Part shown: piece after piece, positions 1-10,920 of the stretch | Layout: the number at the start of each line of letters is the position of its first letter | How positions within the stretch are numbered: position 1 is the stretch's first letter | Assembly: GCF_000003855.2 (NCBI RefSeq) | Contig: NW_003101635.1 | Location: forward strand, 1-42,290 | Length of the DNA: 42,290 nucleotides | Source of the DNA: Blastomyces gilchristii SLH14081 | Lineage: Eukaryota > Ascomycota > Eurotiomycetes > Onygenales > Ajellomycetaceae | Reading direction: 5' to 3' | Translations under genes and position numbers: made by a program | The notes under the pieces: generated by a model | Told to the model about the DNA's origin: nothing | The model's input: only the letters and a program-made list of their open reading frames with translations | The model's database searches: none

Positions 1-100
1 GGCTGCGGCGTTGTTTGATTTAGTGTTTGGTTTCGTTTCAGAGGTGATCCTGCAGACCTTTCAACGTTGAAAGAATCAGAGAATCATTATCTCTGACAAA
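1..100. other. GC-richer edge sequence, origin unknown
   Basis: The first 60 or so bases keep CG and GG dinucleotides (for example GGCTGCGGCG), unlike the sequence from about 100 onward. I see no recognisable domain. It may be less mutated element sequence or the end of a neighbouring unit outside the window. Confidence 0.3.
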
Positions 101-139
101 AAAGATAATGAATTATCTGTGAGAGAAGACTTTTTTATA

Positions 140-470
140 GAGTCTCTACGACATTATAAATGAAGATTAGTGATCTTCTTCTTCAAGAAGTTATCACTCA
201 TACAGAGAAGATATAATACTCATGATTAGAAGATGTTAGCAATTATTGAATTCTTTAAGATCTAGTGATATTATCTTTAGAATAGTAAGTACTCAGTGTA
301 AGTTCTCACTGATCATGTAAATCTGTGTTACTTCTTGATAATAAAGAGCTTGATAGAATATTAAGTCAGATGAGTGAAGCTGCTTTCAGAGTATGATTTC
401 TATATCTGATACTGTTCAGATCAGCTTAATCTCACTGACATACTATCTAGACAGCCTGATTATAATATTA
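140..470 (+). pseudogene. RNase H remnant of gypsy element
   Basis: Read across frames and stops, the strand gives a recognisable gypsy RNase H C-terminal half. There is a KLSxxxRRYxTHDxxMLAI-like stretch near 190-240, then VRVLTDHVNLCYF near 295-340, then a segment ending in DILSRQPDY near 455-475, matching the usual 'DxxSRRPDY' end. In life this domain removes the RNA strand during reverse transcription. Stops interrupt it (for example TAG and TGA where Trp or Arg is expected), so it cannot be functional. It runs directly towards the integrase zinc finger downstream. Confidence 0.7.
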
Positions 471-949
471 TTAATATGAAGAAGAATTCTATAAAAGAAT
501 CTCTGTTATCACTGCAGAAGAAGCTGGCTGTAGAGAATTGAAATTCTCTGAAGCTCAGAAACAGCACTGAAAAGACAGCTACACAACTCAGTATAGAAGA
601 TGAAAGAAAATTCAGATTCTCACAGAGAACTGACACTGAAGATCATAAGCTTCTCATATTATATTATACAATTATTGAATTTATAAAGAATGATATAATC
701 TACAATCTTCTAATCTGACTACTTTTGAAATTTATTAATAAGTTATAGAAGAGAGATATCTCTACTACAGTTTGAATTCAGAAGTTGAAGAAGAAAGAAT
801 CTGATTTAAACTTGAAAGAGACAGACTCTGAGTGAGACAGTGCTGCTAAGAAATCAAGTCACTGATAACTAGAAGAATATGAACTTCTACTACTGAATGA
901 TTCAGTCTTCATCTCTTATAGTAGAGTGATGTGTCAGAAGTTATTAAGA

Positions 950-1630
950 ATTTATTATAATGATTCTCATACAGAGCACTTCAGATTAGAGAAGACTGAG
1001 AAGCTTCTAAAATATAAACATATTTGAGACAAGCTCTGAACAGATGTTAAAGAGTATATTAAAACTTATAATATCTGTCAAAGAATAAAGATTCTGCAGT
1101 ATAAGTAATACAGTGAGTTGATATCACTGTCTATTTCAAAGAGTCTATGATAGAATCTATCAATGAATTTTATAGTTAATCTACTGAAGTTGACAAGAGT
1201 CAAAGAATATAACTCAATTTTAGTTATTATTAACTGTTTCATGAAGATAGTCAGATATATCTTTATTTATAAAAAGCTTAAAGCCTCTGAATTGACTGAC
1301 CTATTTTTAGATACTATTATTTATGATCACAGTGCTCTGAAATCATTAATAATAGATTAAGAATTCCTCTTCATCAGCAAATACTGATTGACTTTTTATT
1401 ATTATCTTATAATAAGATATCTTCTCAGTACTGTATTTCATTCACAGATAGATGATCAGACTGAATATCAGAATCAGATACTAGAATAGTATCTTTAAGT
1501 ATTCTATTTATATTATTAGAATAATTGACTTAAACATCTTCTAACTGCTGAATTTATATATAACAATATAAAGAATGTAATCTTAAAGATATCTTCTTTC
1601 TATACTTATTATAAATATAATTCTTCATTA
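950..1630 (+). pseudogene. Integrase remnant of gypsy element
   Basis: The H2C2 zinc-binding region is at about 950-1092 (SHTEHF, then ICQRIK), with one His and one Cys apparently changed to Tyr. The catalytic core begins with the 65-residue open stretch at 1163-1360. It contains FIVNLLK, SILVIINCFMK and KASELTDLFLD, the usual 'DFIxxLPxS / DxILVIVDRFTKM / ELADLFLD' signatures. It continues across a stop to TDDQTEYQNQ near 1445-1475 and AEFIYNN near 1550, equivalent to 'TDGQTERxNQ' and 'AEFAYNN'. The first catalytic Asp is Asn here; the second Asp and the Glu remain. Strand transfer would be lost. Confidence 0.85.
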
Positions 1631-2084
1631 CTCAGTAATATCACAGACAATATTTCAAAGAGAGAAATAGACAGTCAGAATATTGAACAGATACAGAGAA
1701 CAGAGTATTTCTTATTATCAGAAGTAAAAGTGAGATTGAAACTTTTAAATAAAATTTATAAGCAGATAGTGAAAAGTATTTACTGTGTTCAGAAGTAGTA
1801 GATAAAATACTATAATTGTAAACATCTTTCAATAAAGTTCTTAATAGAGAATTAAGTACTACTTTCAGCAAAGAATATCAAGATAATAAGACTGTGTAAG
1901 AAGCTCAGTGAGTGATGACTAGAATCTTTCTTAGTAACAAGAGTAATAAGTAAGCAGATATATAAATTGAAATTATTCATAGAATTGAAATTAATTTATT
2001 TTATTTTTCACATTTTCTATTTAAAGTTCTATAAATAATATCTCAGAGTGAAGTCATCTCAGCTGAATAATATTAAGATAGAGA

Positions 2085-2250
2085 GTAATACTGAATATCT
2101 TATGAAGAAAATATTGAATAAGTGAATATATTATAACAAGCTTCAATATCTTGTGAAATGAAAAGATTATTCATTGTCAGAGAATTCATGAAAACTACTT
2201 AAGTATTTGAAAAATACTGAGAAAGAGATTGCAAGCTATGAGATAGCTAG
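2085..2250 (+). pseudogene. Chromodomain remnant at end of gypsy pol
   Basis: Translation gives EYLMKKILN, then LQYLVK-stop-KDYSLSENS-stop-KLLKYLKNTEKEI. This is the chromodomain pattern 'EYxVEKILD...LQYLVKWKGYxxxENTWEPLxxLKNAxxxI' with both Trp codons turned into TGA. Chromodomains of chromoviruses tether integrase to modified histone tails and bias insertion. The two stops fall exactly at the aromatic Trp positions, a direct effect of the GG-to-GA mutation seen across the window. Confidence 0.8.
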
Positions 2251-3043
2251 TAGAGATTATCTTATTATATACTAGAGATATTGAGTAAGAAATGCTGCTT
2301 AAGACTTCTCATTTTTCTCAAAGAATTTTTTAAAGATAATCTTACAGTGATGAGTCAGTGTCTTATAAGCTCTGTAACACTCTTCTTCTATTTTCTTTCA
2401 AAGAGTTTTTAGAAGTTTAATGAGACTACACAAGTATAAAATTCCTGAAGCAGTTAATAAGAAAAGAAAGAAATATTTGAAATTAATAAGAATTAATATT
2501 ATCAATCTGCAGATCACTGCTATTCTAATAGAGTCACAGTCTGCTGAAAAAGTAAAAAGAGAGAATCTCAGAGTTTACTTATTAATAATTACATCTTTAT
2601 TAAACTCATTCTTTATCATTGAAGTCTCTAACACTGATATCTTTATCTACTGAGAAGTTAGTACTGTAGTACTGCAGAGAAGCATGCTACAGAAGAATAT
2701 GAGAGATACTGAAAGTATTAACTTATTAACTTATAAAATATCTTAATTATCTGTTTTAACTAAAGTGAGATTCTCTTTAATTAGTAATTGATCTTTGCAG
2801 TGCTTTTAATAACAGTGCTGACTAATCTCTTCTTAAGATCAGTCATTCTGAGGTGTTTTTTCATCTCAGAGACTTATGCTTTCATCTTCTTTTATAGATA
2901 AGTAAAAGAGATCTTCTCAGTCTTGACAGAATCTGTTAATACTTGAAGCTCTGAGACTCTCACTCTGTACTACTTGAGTATCTAGACTTCTTATCAGAGC
3001 TGATATAACATCTTTCTATGAGATAATACTTATAGAGAGACAG
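2251..3043. other. AT-rich stretch after the chromodomain, no recognised gene
   Basis: It is probably the 3' untranslated region and perhaps the 3' LTR of the gypsy element, but no LTR partner is in the window. A lysine-rich open frame at 2420-2653 (plus, 77 codons) has no recognisable motif and may be the tail of pol. An inverted repeat CTGAGAACTTTTAGTTCTCAG lies just beyond, near 3117-3137. I see nothing else here. Confidence 0.4.
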
Positions 3044-3056
3044 AAGTCATTGTTAT
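3044..3056. repeat. LINE target-site duplication, 3'-end copy
   Basis: AAGTCATTGTTAT here is repeated exactly at 6086-6098. The two copies bracket the LINE, as expected for target-primed reverse transcription, where duplications of about 7-20 bp are usual. Confidence 0.85.
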
Positions 3057-3075
3057 TATTATTATTATTATTATT
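3053..3075. repeat. (TTA)n tail of LINE
   Basis: About seven TTA units start inside the target duplication. On the LINE's coding (minus) strand this reads (TAA)n and forms the very 3' end of the element. Several LINE clades, including I-like elements, end in a short-unit repeat instead of poly(A). Confidence 0.75.
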
Positions 3076-6000
3076 CTTCAATTATAGATGTATGCAGTCA
3101 GAGACTATGACATCTACCTGAGAACTTTTAGTTCTCAGGGTTTTTCCTATATCTGTAAAGTTAACTATTATACATTCATCAATTTCAGATATGCAAAATC
3201 AGAAAATTCCAGCCCAGAATACAAAAACTGTTTACAAATTGCAGTGTTTTAACATCATCTCATACTTTGAAATCATTTGACAATATCATGACAAAGGAAA
3301 AGAGAACACAGTCTTAAAGATAGACACATTAAATAGATAGACAGAAAGAAATTGAAATGAAAAGATAAAATAAAGAAAGACTGTAACAAAACAAATTATT
3401 AAAAGATAGTATATAGCTGTTTTAACAGACTATATCTGGTTGATTTCCTCCTCTTCATATTCAGATAATTCTGAATTTAGCCATTTTCTTGTAGCTGCTT
3501 GAGTTTCTGATATAAAGTTTATTAAGTATTTAATTTCTGTCTCAGTTAAGAATAAGAATCTCATATTTAATTGATTTAGATCATACTTCTCTTTCAATCT
3601 GACTCTGAGACTATTGTATAATGCACAGTGTATTACAATATGCTCAGAATTCTCATTTGTATTGCAGAATGAGCATTCTATTGAGTCAAATCTATCATCA
3701 AATCTTTGTATATAAGATTTGAAATAGCCATGTCCTAGTTTCAGCTGTATTATAGATGAGAATATTTTCTTTTTACATTTAATTGAACAAGATTTCCACT
3801 TGGGTTTTGTTTCAAATCTTGAATAATGTATACTCTTCTTTTGTTTCTGCCAGCTTTCATTTCACTTGTCTAAACAAGATTCTTTTATTTTTCTCTTTAT
3901 AAAAGACCAGGACATAATTTTTTGAATAGATCTGCTTAATTCTGCACCCTTTTTTGCAGCTGAATCAGCCAATTCATTGCCATGAATATTCATATGAGCA
4001 GGAACTCAGTGTAGATGAATTATCAGCTTTGATATTCTTCTCTTTTGAATTTTCAAAATAGAGTTTAAGATCAGTTCAAGATTCATTTGATCATTATGAA
4101 TCTGACTATTTCTAAGTCTTTTTAAAGCAGCTTGACTATCAGAGAATATTCATACCTCTTTCAAACAATTTCCTCTTTTATGAGATTTTATTGTAATGAG
4201 TTTGAAAGCTTTCACTATTATAAATAGTTCAGCATCAAAGACTTCACATTCAGAGCCTAGATTCCAGAAATCTGAGATAAAATTGATATTATCTTCAGTA
4301 TAAGCAATGTCTGCATCTAATCTATTCAAGTTCTCATTTTTTGAGTCATCTGAATAAATCAGAATAGAGTTCTTTATATTGATTGTAGAAATTCTCTTCA
4401 AATACTGTTCATATTCTTTCTCTTTTGATAGTTCACTTATTTGTAAGTCTATAAGAGATTCAAGCTTTTCTCTCCAGAGAGATAACTTCTCATGATCAAC
4501 TTTTTCAACATTTAAAGAAGAAAATTGATTTTTAATCAGAGAGCATAGTCTGTACAGTTGAGAAGGCATTTTCTTTGAAGAATTATTTTCATTCCAATCA
4601 AGAAATCTATTTCAATCCAGTTCATTTCCAGAGTTAATTGATGGAAATGAAGAAGAGACTCTTTCTCTGATTATATGATTTGAGCTCATCTTTACAACTC
4701 TCAGAGCATAGTTCATACAGGCCTTTTCAAATCTAATAGCAGGAGGAGGAATTGAAGCTTCAATTTCCAATGCTTTAATAGGAGATGATTTGAATGCTCT
4801 CAGAATTCTTCTCAAGGCTCTGTTTTGCAGACTTTGAAAGAGTTCAGTGAAATTCCCTTGATTATTTCATCAAACTTGAACTTCATAATCAGCTACTGAT
4901 GTAATACAGGCTATATATAACTGTCTCATAGCCTGGAAGAATAGACCTCTCTCTGTATTTGATAGTCTGATTATGTTGTTCAATAGTCTTTCTGCCTTGA
5001 CAGTTCTTTGTTGAATGTGATATTTAAAATTCAACTTGGAGTTTAACCATACTTCTAATTATTTGACATTTACACTGGGTTTAATCTCTCTATTTAAAAG
5101 AGTTAGAGATAGTTCTTTCTCATTGAATCTTGGAAAGAAGTGAATTAACTCAGTTTTATTCATATTAAATTGAATTTGATTGATATCTGCTCTAACAAAG
5201 ATTTTCTTTGCAGCTTCTTCAATTACTTTCAAATTCTCTTTGATAGTTTTTGAGCTGTAGACTAGATCAATATCATCCACATAACTTGGAGATCGCACTA
5301 TTCTCATATTTCTATTTTTAAATAGATATGCAGTGTATATTGCAAATAAAATGAGTGAGATTGGAGATTCCTGTGATACTCCTATTTTTATCTCAGTCTT
5401 GTCTTGTTTCATTCCATCAAAGAAGAGTTGTATACTTCTTTTAGACATAAAACAGTTAACTCATTTTATTAGAGAAAGTGGCAGTTTTAATATCTTCAAT
5501 GTCTGAATTAACTTTGACTTTGAAACATGATCAAATGCTTCTTTTATATCAATAAAAACTGCAGTTGAGACCAGACCCTCATGCTTTGCTATTTGAATAT
5601 CATGAACAACTGAGAGAACAGTGTCAATTGCAGAACACTGTTTTCTACCTCTCATTTGTTCACTGAATAAAAGAGAATCATCTATAGAGCTTATAAAAGA
5701 TAGTTGAGTAGCTATTATCTTTTCTAAAACCTTTTCTAGGCAGTTCAATAGAGATATTACTTTATATGACTTAGGAATTGAAGTTTTTCTATTAGGTTTT
5801 GCAAGAATCACTCCAGTGGCTTCTCTCCAGCATTCAGGATGATATTCATTTTTCAAGAGATTGAAAAAGAGCTCAAAATATTCATTCTTTAAGTAGGAAT
5901 ATGTATTCTGAATAATCAAGTGATTAATTGAATCAGGACCTGCAGCAGTTTTAACAGAACATGAGAAGACAGCTGACTTTAATTCATCTTGTGTAAGATC

Positions 6001-6085
6001 AGGCCATTCCCAGTCATTTTCATCGATGTAGTTGAGAAGTGATATATTCTCTTCCTCTGAATCTGAATCTGAATCTGGTGAGACC
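3057..6085 (-). mobile_element. Tad1/I-like LINE, 5'-truncated copy 1
   Basis: A 3.03-kb minus-strand non-LTR retrotransposon is bounded by a 13-bp target duplication and a (TTA)n tail. It keeps reverse transcriptase, RNase H and a Cys/His knuckle, but lacks ORF1 and the endonuclease, so it is a 5'-truncated insertion. The 3' untranslated region spans about 3076-3429. A second, plus-strand copy of the same family lies at 35205-42290. Presence of an RNase H domain and the knuckle fits the Tad1/I group of fungi. Confidence 0.88.
3430..6085 (-). pseudogene. LINE ORF2: reverse transcriptase - RNase H - CCHC
   Basis: One reading frame runs from the 5' junction to a TAG at 3430-3432. It is interrupted by stops but by no frameshift that I could find. 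The reverse transcriptase shows AAGPDSI, GVILAKPNR, FIDIKEAFDHV and the catalytic box YVDD (5272-5283). RNase H follows with IYSDDSK, ECEVFDAELF, FSDSQAALK and HGNELADSAAKK, so its catalytic Asp-Glu-Asp-Asp set is visible. Last comes a C-x2-C-x7-H-x4-C knuckle (3625-3674). Most stops are TGA where Trp is expected: 5461, the pair near 4877, 4612, 4150 and others; 5059 is TAA. It is inactive, but only mildly decayed compared with its neighbours. Confidence 0.9.
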
Positions 6086-6098
6086 AAGTCATTGTTAT
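6086..6098. repeat. LINE target-site duplication, 5'-end copy
   Basis: This is an exact repeat of 3044-3056 (AAGTCATTGTTAT). It marks the 5' truncation point of the LINE. Beyond it the sequence changes character and no longer encodes LINE protein. Confidence 0.85.
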
Positions 6099-6184
6099 AA
6101 ATGTAATGAAAATAACAGAAGTAGAAGAAGAAGTGAGTATATAAAATCTTCTTCTTCTTCAGCTGCTTAGTGCAGTGTAGATAA

Positions 6185-6625
6185 GTAGTGATACTAGTCA
6201 GAGACTGCACTGAAGCCTTCTTACAGAGAGAAGACAAAGAAACTGTGAGATTCTGCAGACTCAACTCAGCAGTATTCTGAGCAGGGCTCAGATATATCAT
6301 AGAAGAGGAACTACAGATTGAGCTTCTTGAAGTCACTGTTCCCAGAATCAAGCTCTTCCCAGGGTCCTCTTCAAATGATCACATGAGGTCATATGCCACT
6401 GTGTTGATTGAGAGAGGGGATGGCGTCACAACAGCGGTGGGGGAGGCACAGAAAGAACTGGACACAGATGAACTGACCAGCAGAAGGGATGACATCTCAC
6501 TGCAAGGCACAGCAACAACCACCACGGCCGCAAGAGAAGCAGGAGAAGGAGAAGAAGGAGAAGGTATGACAATGAGAGCAGTGCTCCCGCGGTCTGTCAA
6601 CACTGCTGTCTTCATCTTCAACTGA
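6185..6625 (+). CDS. Unrecognised open frame in a less mutated island
   Basis: One frame stays open from 6185 to a TGA at 6623-6625, broken only by a TGA at 6278-6280 that could be a mutated Trp codon. The downstream part from Met 6383 gives 80 residues, with an acidic Gly/Glu run (REAGEGEEGEGM) and a Thr run. The upstream part contains RFCRLNSAVF and IIEEELQIELLEV. I recognise no family. The opposite strand is also open (6379-6678, Ser/Ala/Val-rich), so the coding strand is uncertain. The region keeps CG and GG dinucleotides and is about half G+C from 6380 to 6660. That suggests single-copy DNA spared by the repeat-directed mutation, possibly a fragment of a host gene. Confidence 0.35.
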
Positions 6626-6660
6626 GCTTTCTTGACAGTCATGAAGGCTGCAGCTGCATC

Positions 6661-7666
6661 ACAAAGACATTTATTCACTAGAAAATGTCAGAATAAGCTC
6701 TTTATTATTCTTCAAGAATGATACTCTCATACACTCACTGTTATAATTGAGAGAGAGAAAAAGAAAAATATTTCATAAGAGAGAGAGATCTTTTCAAAAA
6801 ATCCTGTTACTACTGTTAACTTTGTCTCTAAAACACATCACTTTTACAGAGAATTTTATATATAGAATGAAATATATTGAGAGATCTATAAGTCACTTAT
6901 TAACTACATTTTTCATATTTTAAATTGATATATAAGAAACTCACTTATCATGTATTTAATTTGAATAAAGATAAAAAAAGAAAGATCTATACAGTCAGTA
7001 GAAAAACTCATTTATTTCTTTATATTATATACAGTATATACACTGTTAATCAGTTGATAACTATTACTATATAATAAAGATAATTTCTAATTCAGTAATC
7101 TTGAGAGTATAGAGACTATACTTTTAAAGAGAAGAGTATTATCACACTCTCAGCTGTATTAAGACTCTGTTATAATTTCACACAGCTTATTACTTTCATG
7201 TAAATAATTTCATTCTATCTGAACTAGTTTCTAATCACTCTATAACATTATTCAGATATATTATAGAAAGATTCAATTGATAAATATGAGAATCTTACTT
7301 CTATATAAGATTAGCAGATTACTCTTTCTTAATAATAAAATGCTGCTGAGATATCACTTCAGCTATTCTAACTCATGAAATGAGAGAAGAGTATTCACTC
7401 ATTATCTATATAGAATAGCTAGATACTGACTTCTTATTAAAGAAGTCAGTAATTCATTTTTCTTCTACTGAAATAAATATAAGAGTTACTGCATGTCTCA
7501 TACAATCTTCTTAGTATACTAAGTATCATATCTGTGATATTCTTGTAATAACTCTGTAGTCTACAAGCTCACTATTCAAGCAAGATAGTTAAGCTCACTT
7601 ATACAGCTTCTTAAACAACTATCTCTACATGACGCCGCTGACTAGTCATCACTTCGGTTCCGCCAT
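6661..7666. other. AT-rich interval, no recognised feature
   Basis: This is heavily mutated, stop-rich sequence in all frames. I see no retroelement domain. A short CG-containing patch (GACGCCGCTG and CGGTTCCGCCA) at about 7631-7665 precedes the hairpin repeat and is the only part that looks little mutated. Confidence 0.4.
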
Positions 7667-7725
7667 GTTACAAAGAGATAGAAATAGAGATAAAGAATTA
7701 TTGAGAAGTAAGATTTCTTATATAT
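7667..7725. repeat. Short repeat with internal hairpin, copy 1
   Basis: TGTTACAAAGAGATAGAAAT, followed by an AAAGAAT...GATTTCTT inverted repeat, matches a second copy now split by element II (14747-14764 joined to 31177-31215). The second copy is better preserved, with GC-rich arms. The two copies lie in the same orientation at the two ends of gypsy element III, so they could be the visible part of its LTRs. Similarity fades after about 57 bp, so this stays unproven. Confidence 0.5.
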
Positions 7726-9650
7726 TTCTCTCTCTCTAAGACTTCATCTGTGAAGTCTTTTATTAAGTGATTTTATAGAATCAGACTCAGTACTGCAGTA
7801 ATACTCCCTAAAAATTCTTCATATCTATAAAAAAATCTCAGTGAGGAAAAATCTCTTATTACTATAAAGAGAAAAGAGTCTATTACTTAGTTTATTATTC
7901 TATAAGATTCTTTATAATCTGCAGATCTTTCTCTGACTATTATACAGATTTATCTCACATCTTTTATACAGAAGAGTTTCAGTTAACTCTCAATCATTTC
8001 TGTGAGATTCTTAAATAATTATCATACAGATTCATTCTATAACTTTCAATCTGAATAATTTCAGTTAATCTTCAATCATTTTTCTACAAGATTCTTATGT
8101 GACTGTTACATAGATTCATTCTGCAGATGAATCACTTTCTGTAAGATTACTCTTATCAAAGAGAAGTATTTATAAGTTAATCTTTTACTCATTCTTATAA
8201 ATTATCATTCTTTAACACTGTAGAGTTGTAAGGAATTTTTCATTCTTTCATTAACTCTGTAGATTTATAGAATCAAGATATCTACAGTCTATAATCACTC
8301 TTTATAGTTCTATAGAAGGATTCAGATCTGTAATTTATAATTATTCTTTATTTACTAGAGTGATCTGACTGTTCTATAAGATTACTTATAGTGTAAATAA
8401 ATCTCTCTAGAGTAGTATAAATATCTCAGATCTGTTTATAAAATCTTATCTTCTTTTCTCTTTTTCTGTAACAGCTCTTATTCTTATAAACTGTGAGTAT
8501 CTTCATTCATTTATAAAGTGTTTTTACTTAGATAATAGAGAGAGAGTATTTCTGACAATATCTGTATATTAATTCAAGAACTTCTTAACAATTAAAATTT
8601 TTTCAATTTTAATATCTTTATAAATAATATCTGACTACTACTGAGCTTCTTATAAGTATTTTTATAATATCTCTAATTACTTTCTATCAGCTGATAATGC
8701 AGAGATATTATTATCTGTAATAGTATCTTTACTTCTCTCAGACTTATTATTATATCTGATCTTCAGATTAGCAGCTAATTTTATATCTCTCTCAGATCAG
8801 CTTCTAACTCTTAGTAGTATAGTTCTTCTCTTTACTATAAGTCTCTCTGTAAGTAATTTCTTACAGATTCTAGATAATAGTTTCTACAAAGCTCTCAGTG
8901 CTGCTAGTGCTCTCTGCAGCTCTGTGAGTCTATAATTATCTGCTCTCTACTTATACAATCTCTGATCAGATATATGCAAATATGTCTAGATTCTCTATTA
9001 ACAGTTCTCATATTATAGCATATTTCTGCAACTTCATCATCAATGAGAGATGAGTCTCTGAGTATCTGTAAAATTCAGATAATTAAGATAATATAAATGT
9101 TATGAATTTGTAATAAGAGTTAATCTGAGTAGATAAGCTCTCTCTCTGCATCTCAATTATTTCTGAGCTGAATACTTCAGTGTAACTGAAGAAGTGAATA
9201 CAGCTTTGTAAGAGATATCTGATTATATATATAGATAATCAGCTCTCAAGACTCTGCTACAAATACATACACTCTGATATTCAGCTCTCTTAAAGTCTAT
9301 ATATTTATGACAGTCTTTATATTAAATATATTAATTATCTGTACTGCAGATATAATACTCTCTGCTTCTTTAAAGAGAAAAATTAATAGTTATAAGAGAA
9401 TTCAGTATTATAGATATTAAGAATATAAATGTGAGTTTTCTTTGTTTTTTCTTTATTAATCTCTAAATTATATTTATAGTCTGATTTTATTTTTCTTTAT
9501 TTTTAATTTTAATAATAACATGATTTCTTCTTTTCTTATATATATTACAAACTGTTCATCTTAGTAGATACTCATCATCTTTGTAAACTATAGTTTATAA
9601 ATAACAGTGTTAATATCTTTATTATAATCAGATTCTTAGCAAAGATTAGA
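7726..9650. other. 3' region of gypsy element III, no domains seen
   Basis: This long AT-rich stretch follows (on the minus strand) the chromodomain-like end of element III pol. It probably holds the 3' untranslated region and 3' LTR, but I cannot define LTR limits. No open frame of note is present. Confidence 0.35.
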
Positions 9651-9679
9651 TTATTCTAACTTATTAGAATTTACAGTAT

Positions 9680-9850
9680 AAAAGTTATATCTCAGCTTCT
9701 GCAGATATCTTATCTATTTAGATAATTCTTAAGTAAACTTATTCATCTTATCAGAATATTCTTATCACTGAATCTTAAATCAGAGCTTATAATCTTACTT
9801 CTCTGAGTTAATAATTTCTTTGATCTGATATTCTCTTTCACTCTCTAATA
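9680..9850 (-). pseudogene. Chromodomain-like end of element III pol
   Basis: The minus strand reads EYQIKEIIN, then after a variable stretch Q-stop-QEYSDKMNKFT-stop-E. This resembles 'EYxVExILD...WxGYxxxxNxxTWE', with Trp codons lost to stops. The match is weaker than the chromodomain at 2085-2250 and the sequence differs from it, so the two elements are different families. It is called by position after integrase and by the aromatic pattern. Confidence 0.5.
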
Positions 9851-9999
9851 CTTTATAAATAGAGAAATGAGTCACAGAGTTCTTTTCTAAAAATTTCTTA
9901 TATTTACAAAGTAAAAAGATATAAAAAATATTATATATCTATAACTCAGATAACAGTTTTAATTTATAGAACTATAAGCTAACTTTTTTTATAATCTTA

Positions 10000-10920
10000 T
10001 AAGACTCTATCTGTAAGAGATTCAGCTTCTTACTAGATATTTATATAATAATATTTTTAAGACTTAATTAGACTTTATTATCTTTCTTAAAACTTTTTAT
10101 AATATACTTAAAGTCATAGTATCTCTTCTAATAGTCTTAAGTCTTTTTTAAGAATTTATAAGCTTTCTTTTAAATATTTTGAATTCTCTCAGCTCATTTA
10201 CAGATATTATCACACTCTATAGTATACTCTCATAGATTCATCAGAGTTATTTATATATAAGTCTCAGTGAGTATCTTAAAGAGAGTTTTATCTATACTAA
10301 TATACTTTAAGTTATTGTATATAAACTCTGTAAATAATAATCAATATACTCAGTTATTCTGATTGTAATTAACAATGTATTACAGATACTATTTTAATAT
10401 ACTTATTAAATATTCTATCTAATCATCTATCTGTTAATAAAAAGTCATACTTAGATCTCATAAGATTATAAGTATAGTTATCAGATTAGATCAGAACTTT
10501 TTTATAAAGATTAATTCTCTATCTGAGATAATATTTACAGATAACTCATATAATTAGATCATATCACAGATAAAGATATAAGTTAAATTCTTTGACTTTA
10601 AGTTCTCATAAGTGAGTATAAAGTGTGTCATCTTAATAAAGTAATCTACTATCATCAGCACACTGTCAAAACAGATATTATATATATTCTTACTTTCAGA
10701 GAGACTTATAACAGTGTTCATTTCTAGCAGTTTTTAAGATTTTTATAAGATGAGTAGAGAAGTAAGTTCTTTATATAATCTGAATCACACTACTTATAAA
10801 CTCTGATAAATAGTATAAGAATTTACTATCTTCTTTATAAGCTCTTGTATCTTTAGTCAGAAGTATTATTTTATAAGTAACTTATAAGTGCTAGTATCTG
10901 TAAAATAATATATTAAAGAA
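10000..10920 (-). pseudogene. Integrase remnant of element III
   Basis: The core is recognisable on the minus strand as MNTVISLSESKN, then DSVLMIVDYFIKMTHFI and TYENLK (about 10720-10600). These match 'MDFVxGLPxSK...YDSVLxIVDRFTKMTHFIPT'. Near 10450-10410 the equivalent of 'YHPQTDGQTER' can be read with two stops. The first catalytic Asp is Asn. A decayed zinc-finger region precedes it (about 10920-10800). Confidence 0.7.

Larger units (their letters stand above)
101..2650 (+). mobile_element. Ty3/gypsy chromovirus, 3' half, degenerate
   Basis: Plus-strand remnants appear in the canonical Ty3/gypsy order: RNase H (about 140-470), integrase zinc finger and core (about 950-1630), then chromodomain (about 2085-2250). 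Integrase after RNase H and a terminal chromodomain mark a chromovirus. Reverse transcriptase, protease, gag and the 5' LTR would lie left of the window. Many in-frame stops and frameshifts make it a dead copy. The right limit is uncertain because the 3' LTR cannot be recognised without its partner. Confidence 0.8.

Noticed and set aside
3053..3075. Ordinary microsatellite
   Set aside because: Its place at the 3' end of the LINE next to the target duplication makes it the element tail.
3430..6085. Nuclear code with TGA read as Trp, because most stops in the LINE frame are TGA at Trp positions
   Set aside because: TAA and TAG also interrupt frames, many TGG codons remain in the same frame, and LTR pairs show GG to GA as an ongoing mutation. 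A mutated pseudogene explains all of it.
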